DNA from: Pseudomonadales bacterium | GTDB taxonomy: Bacteria > Pseudomonadota > Gammaproteobacteria > Pseudomonadales > Azotimanducaceae | Assembly: GCA_022448085.1 (NCBI GenBank) | Contig: JAKUTH010000014.1 | Location: 1 to 52,630 of the forward strand | DNA length: 52,630 bases | Direction of reading: 5' to 3' | Shown here: in pieces, positions 26,585-35,403 of the stretch | How positions within the stretch are numbered: the first letter of the stretch is position 1 | How the letters are laid out: every line of letters begins with the position of its first letter | The notes under the pieces: model-generated | Databases searched by the model: none | What the model was told of the DNA's origin: nothing | What the model saw: the letters and a program-made list of their open reading frames with translations, nothing else | Made by a program: the position numbers and the translations under genes

Positions 26585-27754
26585 ATGAGTGAAATCACCG
26601 CTTTTCGAGACGAAGTTCGCAATTGGCTAGAAGAGTATTGTCCGGAGGGTGCTCGGGCCGGAGCGTCCGGCGAAACGGGTGACGCGATGCAACGATGGCG
26701 AGATGCCATGATTGAACAAGGTTGGACCGTACCGCAGTGGCCCAAAGAGTATGGTGGTGGTGGTTTAGATCGCGCGCAAGCAAGGGTGCTCGCGGAAGAA
26801 CTCGGGAGGGTAAGGGCTCGTCCAGCCATTATGGGTGGTATGGGGACGGGCATGCTTGGTCCAACGTTGTTGGAGTACGGTACAGAGGAACAAAAAAAGC
26901 GACATCTGATTCCTATCACGCGCGGCGAAACACGTTGGTGTCAAGGTTATAGCGAACCAGGTGCCGGTTCAGATCTAGCTGGCCTGCAGACCAAAGCGGT
27001 CGAGAAAGGCGATCATTTCCTCATCAACGGCCAGAAGATTTGGACGTCCGGAGCACAATTTGCCAATCGAATGTTCGCATTGGTTCGGACAGACCCAGAT
27101 GCACCTAAGCACGAAGGCATCAGTTTCGTTCTATTGGATATGGATCAGCCTGGCATCACCGTCAAACCCATACGAACGATCGGAGGGAATTCGCCCTTTA
27201 ACGAGGTTTTCTTCGACGACGCGATAGCGCCGAAAGAAGATCTCATCGGTGAACTTAACCATGGCTGGACCGTTGGTAAACGGCTACTTCAGTACGAGCG
27301 CTCGGGACAAGGCGGGTTGGGGGGCGTTGGTGGTACTCGTCAGTCACCTCGCACTTTTGCTCTCGCCGATACCGCAAAGCAATACCGGGGTGAGAAAGAA
27401 GGCCGTATCGAAGACGCCGCTGTCCGCGATCGAGTACTTACCATAGGCATGAATCAAACTGCATTGCAGCTAACACAACGTCGAGTGATGGCCGAAAACC
27501 GCGGTGGCGAGACCATGAGCTTCGCGACCTCTATTTTTAAGTATGTCAGCACCAATCTTACCCAGGAATTAACCGACCTCCGCGCGCAAATGATGGGTAC
27601 CCAAGGCATTGGCTGGGAGGGCGATTCGTTCGACCGAACAGAGTTGGACACTACCCGAGGTTGGCTAGGTTCTCGAGCAATGACCATTTATGGCGGAAGC
27701 AACGAGATTCAGCTCAATATTATTGCTAAACGGGTACTCGATTTACCCGATTAG
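26585..27754 (+). CDS. acyl-CoA dehydrogenase
   Basis: 389 residues from the ATG at 26585, preceded by GAGGGAA; in-frame codons back to 26504 look untranslated. Landmarks: the N-terminal helix domain (FRDEVRNWLEEYCPEG), WPKEYGGGG, the substrate/FAD strand RWCQGYSEPGAGSDLA around 120-135, INGQKIWTSGA around 150-160, and the C-terminal helix with IYGGSNEIQLNIIAKRVL. It oxidises an acyl-CoA at the alpha-beta position and passes electrons to ETF. The short length and the WCQGYSEPG motif match the branch used for side-chain or terpenoid acyl-CoAs. It is followed at 141 bp by the epoxide-hydrolase-like gene in the same direction. Confidence 0.92.
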   Translation: MSEITAFRDEVRNWLEEYCPEGARAGASGETGDAMQRWRDAMIEQGWTVPQWPKEYGGGGLDRAQARVLAEELGRVRARPAIMGGMGTGMLGPTLLEYGTEEQKKRHLIPITRGETRWCQGYSEPGAGSDLAGLQTKAVEKGDHFLINGQKIWTSGAQFANRMFALVRTDPDAPKHEGISFVLLDMDQPGITVKPIRTIGGNSPFNEVFFDDAIAPKEDLIGELNHGWTVGKRLLQYERSGQGGLGGVGGTRQSPRTFALADTAKQYRGEKEGRIEDAAVRDRVLTIGMNQTALQLTQRRVMAENRGGETMSFATSIFKYVSTNLTQELTDLRAQMMGTQGIGWEGDSFDRTELDTTRGWLGSRAMTIYGGSNEIQLNIIAKRVLDLPD

Positions 27755-27895
27755 TTTCGTCTTGATGTCGTAACTGGCATTTCACACAGCAGCACTCTGC
27801 GAGCTCGTGCGAATCGGACCCAAATAGGATCTGTCGTGGATCCACCGATACCCTAGGCCATACAATGACCATGGGTAAGTACCAAGGACCTCGTC

Positions 27896-28741
27896 GTGAC
27901 CATCATAGAACGCCAAATCGAAATTAATTCCTTCACCTTTGATGTGCGGTCATCGGGCGACGAAGGAGAGCTCGTCATTTTGCTCCATGGATTTCCGGAG
28001 ACGTCCCACATGTGGATTCCGTTACTGGAACACTTGGGCTCGAACGGTTATCGCGCGATCGCTCCCGACTTGAGAGGGTACAGCAGGGGGGCGAGGCCGG
28101 AAGGCGCTGAGAATTATAGCTACACCACCATGGTGGACGATGTGCTCGGCATTGCTGAGGCTTTCGATAGTGAGCGCTTCCATCTTGTGGGGCACGACCA
28201 TGGTGCGGGCCTGGGCTGGTTCGTCGCAGGAACTCACGAAAATCGCATTGCAAGCTGGTCCGCACTTTCCGTACCGCACATCGACGCGTTCGGTAATGCG
28301 ATAGCAACCAATCCAGAACAGTCGGAGCGGAGCCAATACATCTTGTTCTTTCAACAAGAGGGCGCCGCAGAAAAGACATTATCCGATAACGATTACGCTG
28401 GATTAAAGGCCGTTTGGAACCAATCGTCGCCGGAGCAAGTCGAAGAATACCTACGCGTATTTCGCCAACCCGGAGCGCTCACCGGTGCGTTGAATTGGTA
28501 CCGTGGTATCACCGTGGCGGGGGAAGGCCGACAACCGGTCGGCGACGTGTCGGTACCGACTATCCTAATTTGGGGCAATCAGGACCAAGCCATCGGACGG
28601 CCAGGTGTGGAGGCCACACCGCCCCTGATGTCCGGTCCGTATCGATTGATTGAGCTCGACGTTGGACATTGGTTAATACAGGAAGCCGAGACCGAGGTGT
28701 TACGCGAAATCACCAACCATATAGGGGCATTTCCGGTATAG
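27896..28741 (+). CDS. epoxide-hydrolase-like alpha/beta hydrolase
   Basis: 281 residues, GTG start. HGFPETSHMW at about 30-39 is the oxyanion HGFP motif. The nucleophile elbow is G-H-D-H-G, i.e. Asp rather than Ser, as in epoxide hydrolases and haloalkane dehalogenases. The acid is in WGNQDQAIG and the base His in DVGHWLIQEA. Asp nucleophiles form an alkyl-enzyme ester, so epoxide hydrolysis or dehalogenation is expected. EENYSYTTMVDD and the cap region GALNWYRGI (typical epoxide hydrolase cap Tyr) favour epoxides. The P450 follows after 22 bp, and P450s commonly form epoxides, which supports the role. Confidence 0.88.
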   Translation: MTIIERQIEINSFTFDVRSSGDEGELVILLHGFPETSHMWIPLLEHLGSNGYRAIAPDLRGYSRGARPEGAENYSYTTMVDDVLGIAEAFDSERFHLVGHDHGAGLGWFVAGTHENRIASWSALSVPHIDAFGNAIATNPEQSERSQYILFFQQEGAAEKTLSDNDYAGLKAVWNQSSPEQVEEYLRVFRQPGALTGALNWYRGITVAGEGRQPVGDVSVPTILIWGNQDQAIGRPGVEATPPLMSGPYRLIELDVGHWLIQEAETEVLREITNHIGAFPV

Positions 28742-28763
28742 GCACCTATTAAGGAGTCCTGGT

Positions 28764-30089
28764 ATGAGCTATCAATTCAGTGACGAACACGTCATTTCAC
28801 CCAAAATTTATGGGGAGAATGGCCACCCGCTCGAAGCATTTGCTTGGCTTCGTGCGAACGACCCGGTCCACTGGACGGAAGCACAAGACTTCGATCCTTT
28901 CTGGGCGATCACCAAACATGAGGACATCGGTTTTATTGAGCGTCAACCTGAGCTCTTCGCAAGCGAACCGCGCCCCATCCTTATGCCCGACAGGGGTTCG
29001 CCCGAAATACGTCAGGAAATGATGGCTCAAATTTTTGAGAAATTGCGTGACGCGCCAAAACTCATGGAAGTCTTGGCGGCTTCTGATGCCCGCGGATTAG
29101 TCAGATCGCTTGTGCAAATGGATCCCCCAGATCATCCAAAGTACCGGGCCTTGGTACAGCCCTGGTTCACCCCATCCAATTTGAAAGGGCTTGAAGAACG
29201 CTTACGCAAAATCACGCGAGAAATTCTCGACGAGATGGGCGGTGACGGCTCAAGCCGCGAACTAGATTTCGTTCAAGATGTCGCGGTATTTCCGCCGTTG
29301 CGTTTAATTGCAGCGCTATTAGGTGTTCCCCGTGAAGACGAATGGCGCATCCTGAAGCTGACCAACGAGCTATTTGCAGGGGACGACCCGGAGATGAAGC
29401 GGGTCGGCGACGATCCGCTGTCTTTAATTGACACGATTAAAGATATCTATGCGTATTTCACCGACATTACCGACGCTCGTCGAGCCAACCCGACCGAAGA
29501 TCTTGCCAGTTACATTGCCAACGGTAAGATCGATGGCGAATACATGCCGTACCGCGAGCTTGTCTCGTACTACACCATTGTCGCGACCGCGGGGCACGAA
29601 ACTACGCGCACGGCCATGGCCGGCGGCTTGCTTGCTTTGCTCGAAAACCCCGATCAGATGGATCTACTTCGCGGCGGGTCGACGGACATACTAAAACTCG
29701 CCGTGGAAGAGATGATTCGTTGGTCGACCCCAGTCACACAGTTCTGTCGTACGGCAACGCAAGACGTGAAGTTACGTGACAAGGACATTAGGGCCGGGGA
29801 CAACTTGGGCCTATTTTACGCATCCGCAAATCGAGACGAAGACGTTTTCGATAAGCCGGAGACCTTCCGCGTCGATCGGCAACCCAACAAACACCTGGCC
29901 TTCGGGTTGGGCCCGCACATGTGTTTGGGCAATATCTTGGCACGGATGGAGCTACGTATTTTCTTTGAACAATTGATCCCAAGAATTGATGAGATGTACA
30001 TCAACGGTGAACCCGATCACTTGCAGGCGAGCTTTGTCCATGGCTTGAAACATTTACCCATTCGTTATCGCCTCCGCCCCAACGCATAA
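28764..30089 (+). CDS. bacterial cytochrome P450
   Basis: 441 residues. AAGGAG at good spacing precedes the ATG. Features: I-helix oxygen-activation AGHETTRT, K-helix ExxR in EEMIRW, meander RVDRQPNKHLAFG, and the heme loop F-G-L-G-P-H-M-C387-L-G. No membrane anchor, so a soluble class I enzyme needing a ferredoxin and a ferredoxin reductase; neither is encoded in the window. The N-terminal half (EAFAWLRANDPVHWTE, MDPPDHPKYRALVQPWF) matches the bacterial CYP branch acting on steroids, terpenes and fatty acids. Probably in one transcript with the upstream epoxide-hydrolase-like gene. Confidence 0.94.
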   Translation: MSYQFSDEHVISPKIYGENGHPLEAFAWLRANDPVHWTEAQDFDPFWAITKHEDIGFIERQPELFASEPRPILMPDRGSPEIRQEMMAQIFEKLRDAPKLMEVLAASDARGLVRSLVQMDPPDHPKYRALVQPWFTPSNLKGLEERLRKITREILDEMGGDGSSRELDFVQDVAVFPPLRLIAALLGVPREDEWRILKLTNELFAGDDPEMKRVGDDPLSLIDTIKDIYAYFTDITDARRANPTEDLASYIANGKIDGEYMPYRELVSYYTIVATAGHETTRTAMAGGLLALLENPDQMDLLRGGSTDILKLAVEEMIRWSTPVTQFCRTATQDVKLRDKDIRAGDNLGLFYASANRDEDVFDKPETFRVDRQPNKHLAFGLGPHMCLGNILARMELRIFFEQLIPRIDEMYINGEPDHLQASFVHGLKHLPIRYRLRPNA

Positions 30090-30160
30090 CATATATATAT
30101 CTAGATTAGATTGGTAAGTATTTAATATAGTTAGTTTTTATTGTTCGACGTCAGGAATGA
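30090..30160. other. AT-rich intergenic patch
   Basis: A short run containing ATATATATAT and TATTTAATATAG follows the P450 stop, in sharp contrast to its flanks. It may hold a transcription stop or the promoter of the TauD-type gene at 30287. No hairpin with T-run and no confident -35/-10 pair was found. Confidence 0.35.
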
Positions 30161-30286
30161 TCTTCTACTAGATTCAGGACTCCCGGTATTGACGGGAGAT
30201 CGTTGTTGGACGAAGGTATTGGGCTCATTCGGTCATCTCTACCAAAGAATGCGCCGACGGAAAATAAGAACCCTGAGGAGTCTGCA

Positions 30287-31114
30287 ATGGCGGCAAATAT
30301 TCAGAGCGTTGCTCGTGAATCAACGATACATGCGGAGCTATTATCGGGTTACACGGGTGTTCGTATTACTGGTCTATCCCTTGGCTCAATGTCCGACGCA
30401 GAAGTTGAGGAAGTCCGGCGTTTGGTCTCCGAATACTGCGTCGCGGTATTTCCAGATCAGTTCTTACCTCCCGATCAACACGTTGAGGTAATTGCTCGTT
30501 TCGGGGACGTGACGGTGACGCCCGGGGTCGATCTGCACCCGGACTACGAAAATCTACACGTGGTTCGCAACTATATCGACGGTGATCGACCCGTTTCAGG
30601 GGGCTTCCATACGGACACATGCTTTGTCGATCGTCCACCTGCGTACACGTCGCTTAACGCGATCGAGATCCCGGAACACGGAGGAGATACGGTATTTGCC
30701 AACCAATACCTTGCCTACGACACGCTGTCCGAGGTCATGAAATCGTGGCTCAAGGGGCTGCGATTTAAACATGTGGTCAGTGGTACGGATCGACCTGAGG
30801 AAGTACCCAATCCAGTTTGGCATCCGGCGGTCAGAACAAACCCCGTGACAGGTCGCAAGGCACTGTATGTCACTTTTGCTGCACGCTGTATCGAAGCCGA
30901 GGGTATGACACCCGAGGAAGGTGCAAATTTAATTCGCTTCCTTTACCAGCACTCGCTCGCCAACCATGCGATGTATCGACACCGCTGGCGACCTGGAGAC
31001 TTCGTTATGTGGGACAACCGTTGTTCGCTGCACGCCGCGGTCTATGACCACGGCGAACAACCTCGAACGTTATATCGGGTTATGTGCGAGGGCGAGCGGC
31101 CCTACGAAGATTAA
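30287..31114 (+). CDS. TauD-family Fe(II)/2OG dioxygenase
   Basis: 275 residues from the ATG at 30287, selected because GAGGAG lies seven bases upstream and the TauD fold begins at once (GYTGVRITGLSLGSMSD); an in-frame ATG at 30203 adds an implausible tail. Triad: H108-T-D110 (GGFHTDTCFVD), H249 (WDNRCSLHAA), R260 and R264. IPEHGGDTVFANQYLAYDTL is the classic TauD strand. Typical reaction: hydroxylation next to sulfonate, sulfate ester or a nitrogen group. It is separated from the P450 by 197 bp including an AT-rich patch, so probably has its own promoter. Convergent with the Arg-rich protein. Confidence 0.92.
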   Translation: MAANIQSVARESTIHAELLSGYTGVRITGLSLGSMSDAEVEEVRRLVSEYCVAVFPDQFLPPDQHVEVIARFGDVTVTPGVDLHPDYENLHVVRNYIDGDRPVSGGFHTDTCFVDRPPAYTSLNAIEIPEHGGDTVFANQYLAYDTLSEVMKSWLKGLRFKHVVSGTDRPEEVPNPVWHPAVRTNPVTGRKALYVTFAARCIEAEGMTPEEGANLIRFLYQHSLANHAMYRHRWRPGDFVMWDNRCSLHAAVYDHGEQPRTLYRVMCEGERPYED

Positions 31115-31133
31115 ACGGAACGAAACCTGAGAG

Positions 31134-31553
31134 TTAATCCGATGGTCGCTCGGGTCGACCGCGACCTGGGCGACGATTTCGATCACCACGTCGTGCGTTT
31201 TCACGACGCGTCTGCATCCTTTCCCGTGCGGCCTGACGCTCTGACTCGGACATGGACTCCCACCGTTCGCGCTGGTTTTGGCGGTGGTCCTGTCGACGCT
31301 GTTCACGTGCCTCCCGAGCCGCGGCGCGATCGGCATCCGTTCCAGGCGGTGTTGGACGTCCCCGATCACCTTGGTCTCCCGGTCTTGGTCTTCGAGGCCC
31401 ACGAGCATCGCGGCCCTCGTTGCTTCGAGGTGGGCGAGCATCACGAGGCGCATCGCGATCATCAAAGCCAGGTACAGCACGTTCACGAGCAATCCCTTCA
31501 GGCGCCATCAATAGACAAAGTGCAGCCACTGGGATCAGCAACAACTTGGACAT
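31134..31553 (-). CDS. arginine-rich secreted low-complexity protein
   Basis: 139 residues. A signal peptide (SKLLLIPVAALCLLMAPEGIA) is followed by about 117 residues of which I count 34 Arg, mixed with Asp, Glu, Gln, Pro and Gly. The middle part ERWESMSESERQAARERMQ resembles the DUF3106-type helical repeat of small periplasmic proteins; flanking parts are disordered. GAGAGAA precedes the ATG at about six bases. The high GC keeps other frames open in this stretch, including one on the opposite strand, but only this frame has both a signal peptide and a ribosome site. Function unknown; a polyanion or nucleic-acid/LPS-binding role would fit the charge but is speculation. Divergent from the RCC1-repeat gene. 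Confidence 0.65.
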   Translation of the reverse strand: MSKLLLIPVAALCLLMAPEGIARERAVPGFDDRDAPRDARPPRSNEGRDARGPRRPRPGDQGDRGRPTPPGTDADRAAAREAREQRRQDHRQNQRERWESMSESERQAARERMQTRRENARRGDRNRRPGRGRPERPSD

Positions 31554-31591
31554 AATTTTTCTCTCGTTGATAGGTCTACTTAAACCACTTA

Positions 31592-31601
31592 TACGTACGT
31601 A
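31592..31601. promoter_or_regulatory. TACGTACGTA palindrome in a divergent promoter region
   Basis: A perfect 10 bp palindrome within ACTTATACGTACGTAAGT, itself nearly symmetric, sits 39 bp upstream of the Arg-rich gene and 130 bp upstream of the RCC1-repeat gene. The position suits an operator shared by the two, but a 10 bp palindrome can occur by chance. Confidence 0.25.
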
Positions 31602-31730
31602 AGTACACGATTGGTCGCTATTTTAAAGTAATTTCGTCGAAAAAAAGACACTCCAATTCTTTTGACGCGCAGAGCACCGAAACGTAGCGTTAACGGCGCT
31701 TTCACACCTCCAATGGAAATCTGGTGAACG

Positions 31731-34004
31731 GTGGCGTCGTTGCGTCGACATAACTTGTGGCTATTAGCCGTTTTGGGCACGCATTACGTTGGCGGGGCCG
31801 ACTACACTGTGGCAGGTGGCGATGCGCACACCTGCGCAATCGATGACTTCGCGGTCGTCTGTTGGGGCGCTAACGAATTTGGTCAGGTCGATGTACCAGC
31901 CTTAACCAAACCAACAATGGTCGCTACAGGAGACGCCTACACATGCGCTCTCCACGACGAAGGTGTCGCATGCTGGGGATACAACGGTAGCGGACAAACC
32001 TCCGTTCCGTCGCTAACCAATCCCACGGACATTAGCGCAGGGAGTTTTCACGCTTGTGCCCTCGATGATACGGGGGCCGTTTGTTGGGGTTGGAACGAGG
32101 AAGGACAAACCACGATTCCAGGGCTCAGCAATCCCCAGAAGTTGGACGCTGGAGGCATGCATACCTGTGCACTGGATGACACAGGAATCGTTTGCTGGGG
32201 GTATGACGGGTACGGGCAATCCACAGTTCCAGAGCTACAAAATCCAACCAGGGTGAGTACCGGTGGCTTGCATACCTGCGCATTGGACGACGCTGGGGTC
32301 CAGTGTTGGGGCTACAACAGCGAAGGCCAAGTCGACGTCCCACCATTAAGCCGCCCGAGAGAAGTTACCGCCGGGTGGGACTTTAACTGCGCACTCGACG
32401 AATCTGGAGCGGTTTGTTGGGGCTTCGATGAGCATGAACAAACAACCATTCCGGGCCTAAACGGTCCTACAAAAATCGATGCGGGTGAGTCTCATGCCTG
32501 CGCGATCGTCACCGCGGGAATCCAATGCTGGGGTTGGAATGATTCCGGTCAGACCGAGGTTCCCGTTCTCCGTAATCCGACAAAAGTACGGGCCGGTGAT
32601 ATGCACACGTGCGTGATAGCGGACGCCGTCCTTCGCTGCTGGGGATCCGATGATTACGGTCAAACGAGCATTCCCACTTTAACCAACCCAACCTGGATTG
32701 GTACCGGTGACGCTCACAGCTGTGCTATCGCAGATGAAGGTCTTAGATGCTGGGGGTCAAACAGCGATGAACAAACGGAGGTACCGTCACTAACCAACGC
32801 GCAGCAAGTCGAAGGCGGCGCCTTCCATAGTTGCGCACTTGTCGAAGGTGGTGTCGCCTGCTGGGGAGATAACAGCGACGGTCAGAGTGATGCCCCTGAT
32901 CTTAGCAACCCTAGTCACATAAGTGCCGGTGCCTTTCATTCTTGTGCGGTCGCAGACTCGGGAATCACGTGCTGGGGGTTTAATGGCGACGGGCAAACCG
33001 ATACTCCCATTCTGGATAATCCAACTCAGGTCAGTGCGGGTGGATTTCACACCTGCGGGCTCGACCGCTCAGGTGTCAGCTGTTGGGGTTATAACGGCGA
33101 CGGCCAAACCGACGTTCCAGCATTGAGTAATCCGACCGAGGTGCGTGCCGGTGACAGTTACAGTTGTGCAAGCGACGATTCGGGCGTGGTCTGCTGGGGT
33201 AACAACGAATTCAAACAATTGATGGCTCCAGCTTTGCCCAGCCCAACCCAACTTACCGCGGGTCGTTATCACGGCTGCACGATCAAAGGCACATCGATTG
33301 CGTGCTGGGGACGCAATAGCGCCGGACAGACCAACGTCCCAGGTCTAGTTTTCGATCGCGATAAAGACGGTCTCAGTAATCAGATGGACACAGATAACGA
33401 CAATGACGGCACCCCAGACGTTCTCGACGCGCTCCCCTTCGATGCCTCAGAGACCGAGGATACCGATGCCGATGGAGTAGGGGATAACGCCGATGTGTTT
33501 CCCGAAGATGCCACTGAGACCGTGGATACCGACGGCGATGCGGTTGGAAACAACGCTGATGCCGACGACGACGGTGATGAGGTGTCGGACGCACAAGAAG
33601 CACTTGATGGTACCGATCCGCTGAACGGATTTGATTGTAGAACTTGCTTTCACTTCGATATCGACGTTGACGGTGATACCACGGCTCTAACGGATGGCCT
33701 TCTGGTCCTACGGCATCTTTTCGGATTTGCCGGAACAACACTTACTGACGGCGCGCTCGCTTCCTCGGCTTCTCGCTTAGATGGTGAAGCCATTGCTGCC
33801 TACCTAAACAACAACGCGGATGATTTGGATATCGACGGTGACGATTCGACGAGCGCATTAACCGACGGCTTGTTATTACTGCGGTATCTCTTCGGTTTCG
33901 ATGGGGCGACTTTGATTGATGGCGCGCTCGGTGATAGCGCGACCCGTACAACTGCCGAAGGCATCAAGTCCTATATTCAAGCAAGGATCTCGACGGATAC
34001 GTAG
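31731..34004 (+). CDS. RCC1-repeat protein with TSP3 and dockerin-like repeats
   Basis: 757 residues, GTG start, with a weak signal peptide (HNLWLLAVLGTHYVGGA). Residues 44-about 545 are 14 RCC1-like repeats of exactly 37 residues: the C-W-G triplet first appears at 44 and last at 525, thirteen full periods without an insertion. The consensus is A-G-x2-H-x-C-A-L-D-x2-G-V-x-C-W-G-x-N-x2-G-Q-T-x-V-P, giving two Cys per repeat and probably disulfides. Residues about 545-640 are thrombospondin type 3-like acidic calcium loops (DRDKDGLSNQ, DTDADGVGDNAD). The last about 115 residues hold two dockerin-like units (DIDVDGDTTALTDGLLVLRHLFGF and a second copy). Probably an extracellular calcium-stabilised adhesin or binding propeller; partners unknown. 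Confidence 0.88.
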   Translation: MASLRRHNLWLLAVLGTHYVGGADYTVAGGDAHTCAIDDFAVVCWGANEFGQVDVPALTKPTMVATGDAYTCALHDEGVACWGYNGSGQTSVPSLTNPTDISAGSFHACALDDTGAVCWGWNEEGQTTIPGLSNPQKLDAGGMHTCALDDTGIVCWGYDGYGQSTVPELQNPTRVSTGGLHTCALDDAGVQCWGYNSEGQVDVPPLSRPREVTAGWDFNCALDESGAVCWGFDEHEQTTIPGLNGPTKIDAGESHACAIVTAGIQCWGWNDSGQTEVPVLRNPTKVRAGDMHTCVIADAVLRCWGSDDYGQTSIPTLTNPTWIGTGDAHSCAIADEGLRCWGSNSDEQTEVPSLTNAQQVEGGAFHSCALVEGGVACWGDNSDGQSDAPDLSNPSHISAGAFHSCAVADSGITCWGFNGDGQTDTPILDNPTQVSAGGFHTCGLDRSGVSCWGYNGDGQTDVPALSNPTEVRAGDSYSCASDDSGVVCWGNNEFKQLMAPALPSPTQLTAGRYHGCTIKGTSIACWGRNSAGQTNVPGLVFDRDKDGLSNQMDTDNDNDGTPDVLDALPFDASETEDTDADGVGDNADVFPEDATETVDTDGDAVGNNADADDDGDEVSDAQEALDGTDPLNGFDCRTCFHFDIDVDGDTTALTDGLLVLRHLFGFAGTTLTDGALASSASRLDGEAIAAYLNNNADDLDIDGDDSTSALTDGLLLLRYLFGFDGATLIDGALGDSATRTTAEGIKSYIQARISTDT

Positions 34005-34051
34005 GGTGCGTCTCACTCAGCTCGACAGCGGCTACTTATCGAGTGGAGTGT

Positions 34052-34080
34052 CATCCTGGATGTCCTGACGCATCCTGGAT
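34052..34080. repeat. CATCCTGGAT direct repeat
   Basis: Two exact 10 bp copies (34052-34061 and 34071-34080) start 19 bp apart, 37-65 bp upstream of the LLM gene at 34117. Roughly two-turn spacing is compatible with a direct-repeat regulator site, but could be accidental. Confidence 0.3.
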
Positions 34081-34116
34081 AAGCTTCATACGAGACTAAA
34101 AAAAGGTGAACGCGCC

Positions 34117-35031
34117 ATGTTTGGATCACAGCTAGTCAACGAACAAGCGACTTGGGACCAGATCAAAGCAGTCCTTGAGGTGATGGACTCGGGTCGTTGG
34201 ACGAGCGTCTTCGCCTACGATCATTTTATTCCGCCGTGGCACCACACGGACGAGATCATGGAGCATGAATTCCTGAACACGCTCGAGGGTTGGTCGTTGC
34301 TGGCTGCATGCGCGGCGGTTACCGACAACCTCAAACTCGGCATTCTCGTCGCTGGAAATACATACCGTAATCCAGGCTTAATGGCGAAGATGGCCGCCAC
34401 GGTAGACGTCGTGGCTCCGGGCCGAGTCATGCTGGGAATCGGTGCAGGTTGGAATGTTAGAGAACATCAAGCCTACGGATGGGAATTTCCCTCCATGCGC
34501 GAACGCTCAGACCGACTCGAAGAGGCATGCGAACTCATTCGGAAGCTTTTCCACTCAGGTCCAGAAGAACGGATCGATTACAACGGTGAGTATTACCAAC
34601 TCAAGCAAGCGGCCTTTGCGCCCAAAAGTGGCAACGGAGAGCCGATCCCAATCATGGTCGGCGGCACCGGTGAAAAACGCACACTAAAGACTCTTGCCAT
34701 GTATGGCGACATCATGAACGTGATCGCGAGCCCCGAACGAGTGAAGCATTTATCGGGGGTCTTGGAGAGGCATTGTGAGGCCGTTGGGCGCGATCCGTCG
34801 GAAATCCAGAAGACGGTCCACGTACCCATTCGTATCGTCCACGATGAAAAAAAGGCTGAAGAAATTCGTGGCGAGAACGTTTGGTCGATGATCGGATCAC
34901 CCCAGTACGTGATCGACCGAATCGGGGATTTCCTCGACGTAGGCATAACCGAGTTCACACCACAGATCCGACCCCAAAGGCCCGAGATCTATCAGGAACT
35001 CGACGAAGAAGTGTTTTCAGCATTCGATTGA
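34117..35031 (+). CDS. LLM-class (F420-type) oxidoreductase
   Basis: 304 residues of the luciferase-like barrel. VFAYDHFIPPWHH near 35-45 is the usual substrate/cofactor loop, LKLGILVAGNTYRNPGLMAKMAATVD near 72-97 and GRVMLGIGAGWNVREHQAYG near 103-122 are hallmarks of the F420-dependent LLM group (TIGR03560-like). QIRPQRPEIYQEL closes the barrel. F420 or FMN cannot be distinguished by eye; gammaproteobacteria often carry this group without proven F420. Single-gene unit after the RCC1 gene, converging on a short ORF. Probable redox step in small-molecule degradation. Confidence 0.9.
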   Translation: MFGSQLVNEQATWDQIKAVLEVMDSGRWTSVFAYDHFIPPWHHTDEIMEHEFLNTLEGWSLLAACAAVTDNLKLGILVAGNTYRNPGLMAKMAATVDVVAPGRVMLGIGAGWNVREHQAYGWEFPSMRERSDRLEEACELIRKLFHSGPEERIDYNGEYYQLKQAAFAPKSGNGEPIPIMVGGTGEKRTLKTLAMYGDIMNVIASPERVKHLSGVLERHCEAVGRDPSEIQKTVHVPIRIVHDEKKAEEIRGENVWSMIGSPQYVIDRIGDFLDVGITEFTPQIRPQRPEIYQELDEEVFSAFD

Positions 35032-35062
35032 AGGCCGCGGAATTTAGCTCGGGGTAATGGGT

Positions 35063-35302
35063 TCAATCAGACTCTTCGGATAGATCAACAATGAGCTGCT
35101 TTAGTTCATCGACGGCGTGGCTCATAAGCAAATTCGATTTCCCGCGTTGAGGTAACGACATACTTTCGTCATTCGCATAATCAGGCGCCTCCTTGACAGG
35201 CTGGCTCCAGTCACACAAACGGAGCGCTTCCCCGAGACGATCAATAGTAATTCCTAGTTTTTCGATGACTATCTGATTACGACGGTTCAATTGTCTCGAC
35301 AT
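35063..35302 (-). CDS. small hypothetical protein
   Basis: 79 residues, no signal peptide or membrane segment. TAGGGAG eight bases before the ATG is a good ribosome site, which is the main reason for calling it. The N-terminal half (NQIVIEKLGITIDRLGEALRLCD) and the C-terminal half (LMSHAVDELKQLIVDLSEES) look helical, joined by a polar linker; a coiled-coil pair is possible. No family recognised. It lies between the LLM and TfdA-like genes on the opposite strand, 101 bp from the divergent TfdA-like start. Confidence 0.55.
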   Translation of the reverse strand: MSRQLNRRNQIVIEKLGITIDRLGEALRLCDWSQPVKEAPDYANDESMSLPQRGKSNLLMSHAVDELKQLIVDLSEESD

Positions 35303-35403
35303 AATCGACTCCCTAGGGCGTTATCGACGAGCCCGATCTTACCGTTTCTACGAAAGACAAATGGCTTGACGCCCAAGCTCCTATTAACGCTAAGATTCGT
35401 TCC

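Noticed and set aside
31142-31555. Long opposite-strand frame over the Arg-rich gene
   Set aside because: It has no signal peptide or ribosome site, and high-GC low-complexity DNA opens several frames at once.
31860-33350. Regular 111-base repeats, possible CRISPR-like array
   Set aside because: Units are in frame, differ by codon and encode RCC1-like repeats; no direct-repeat/spacer alternation.
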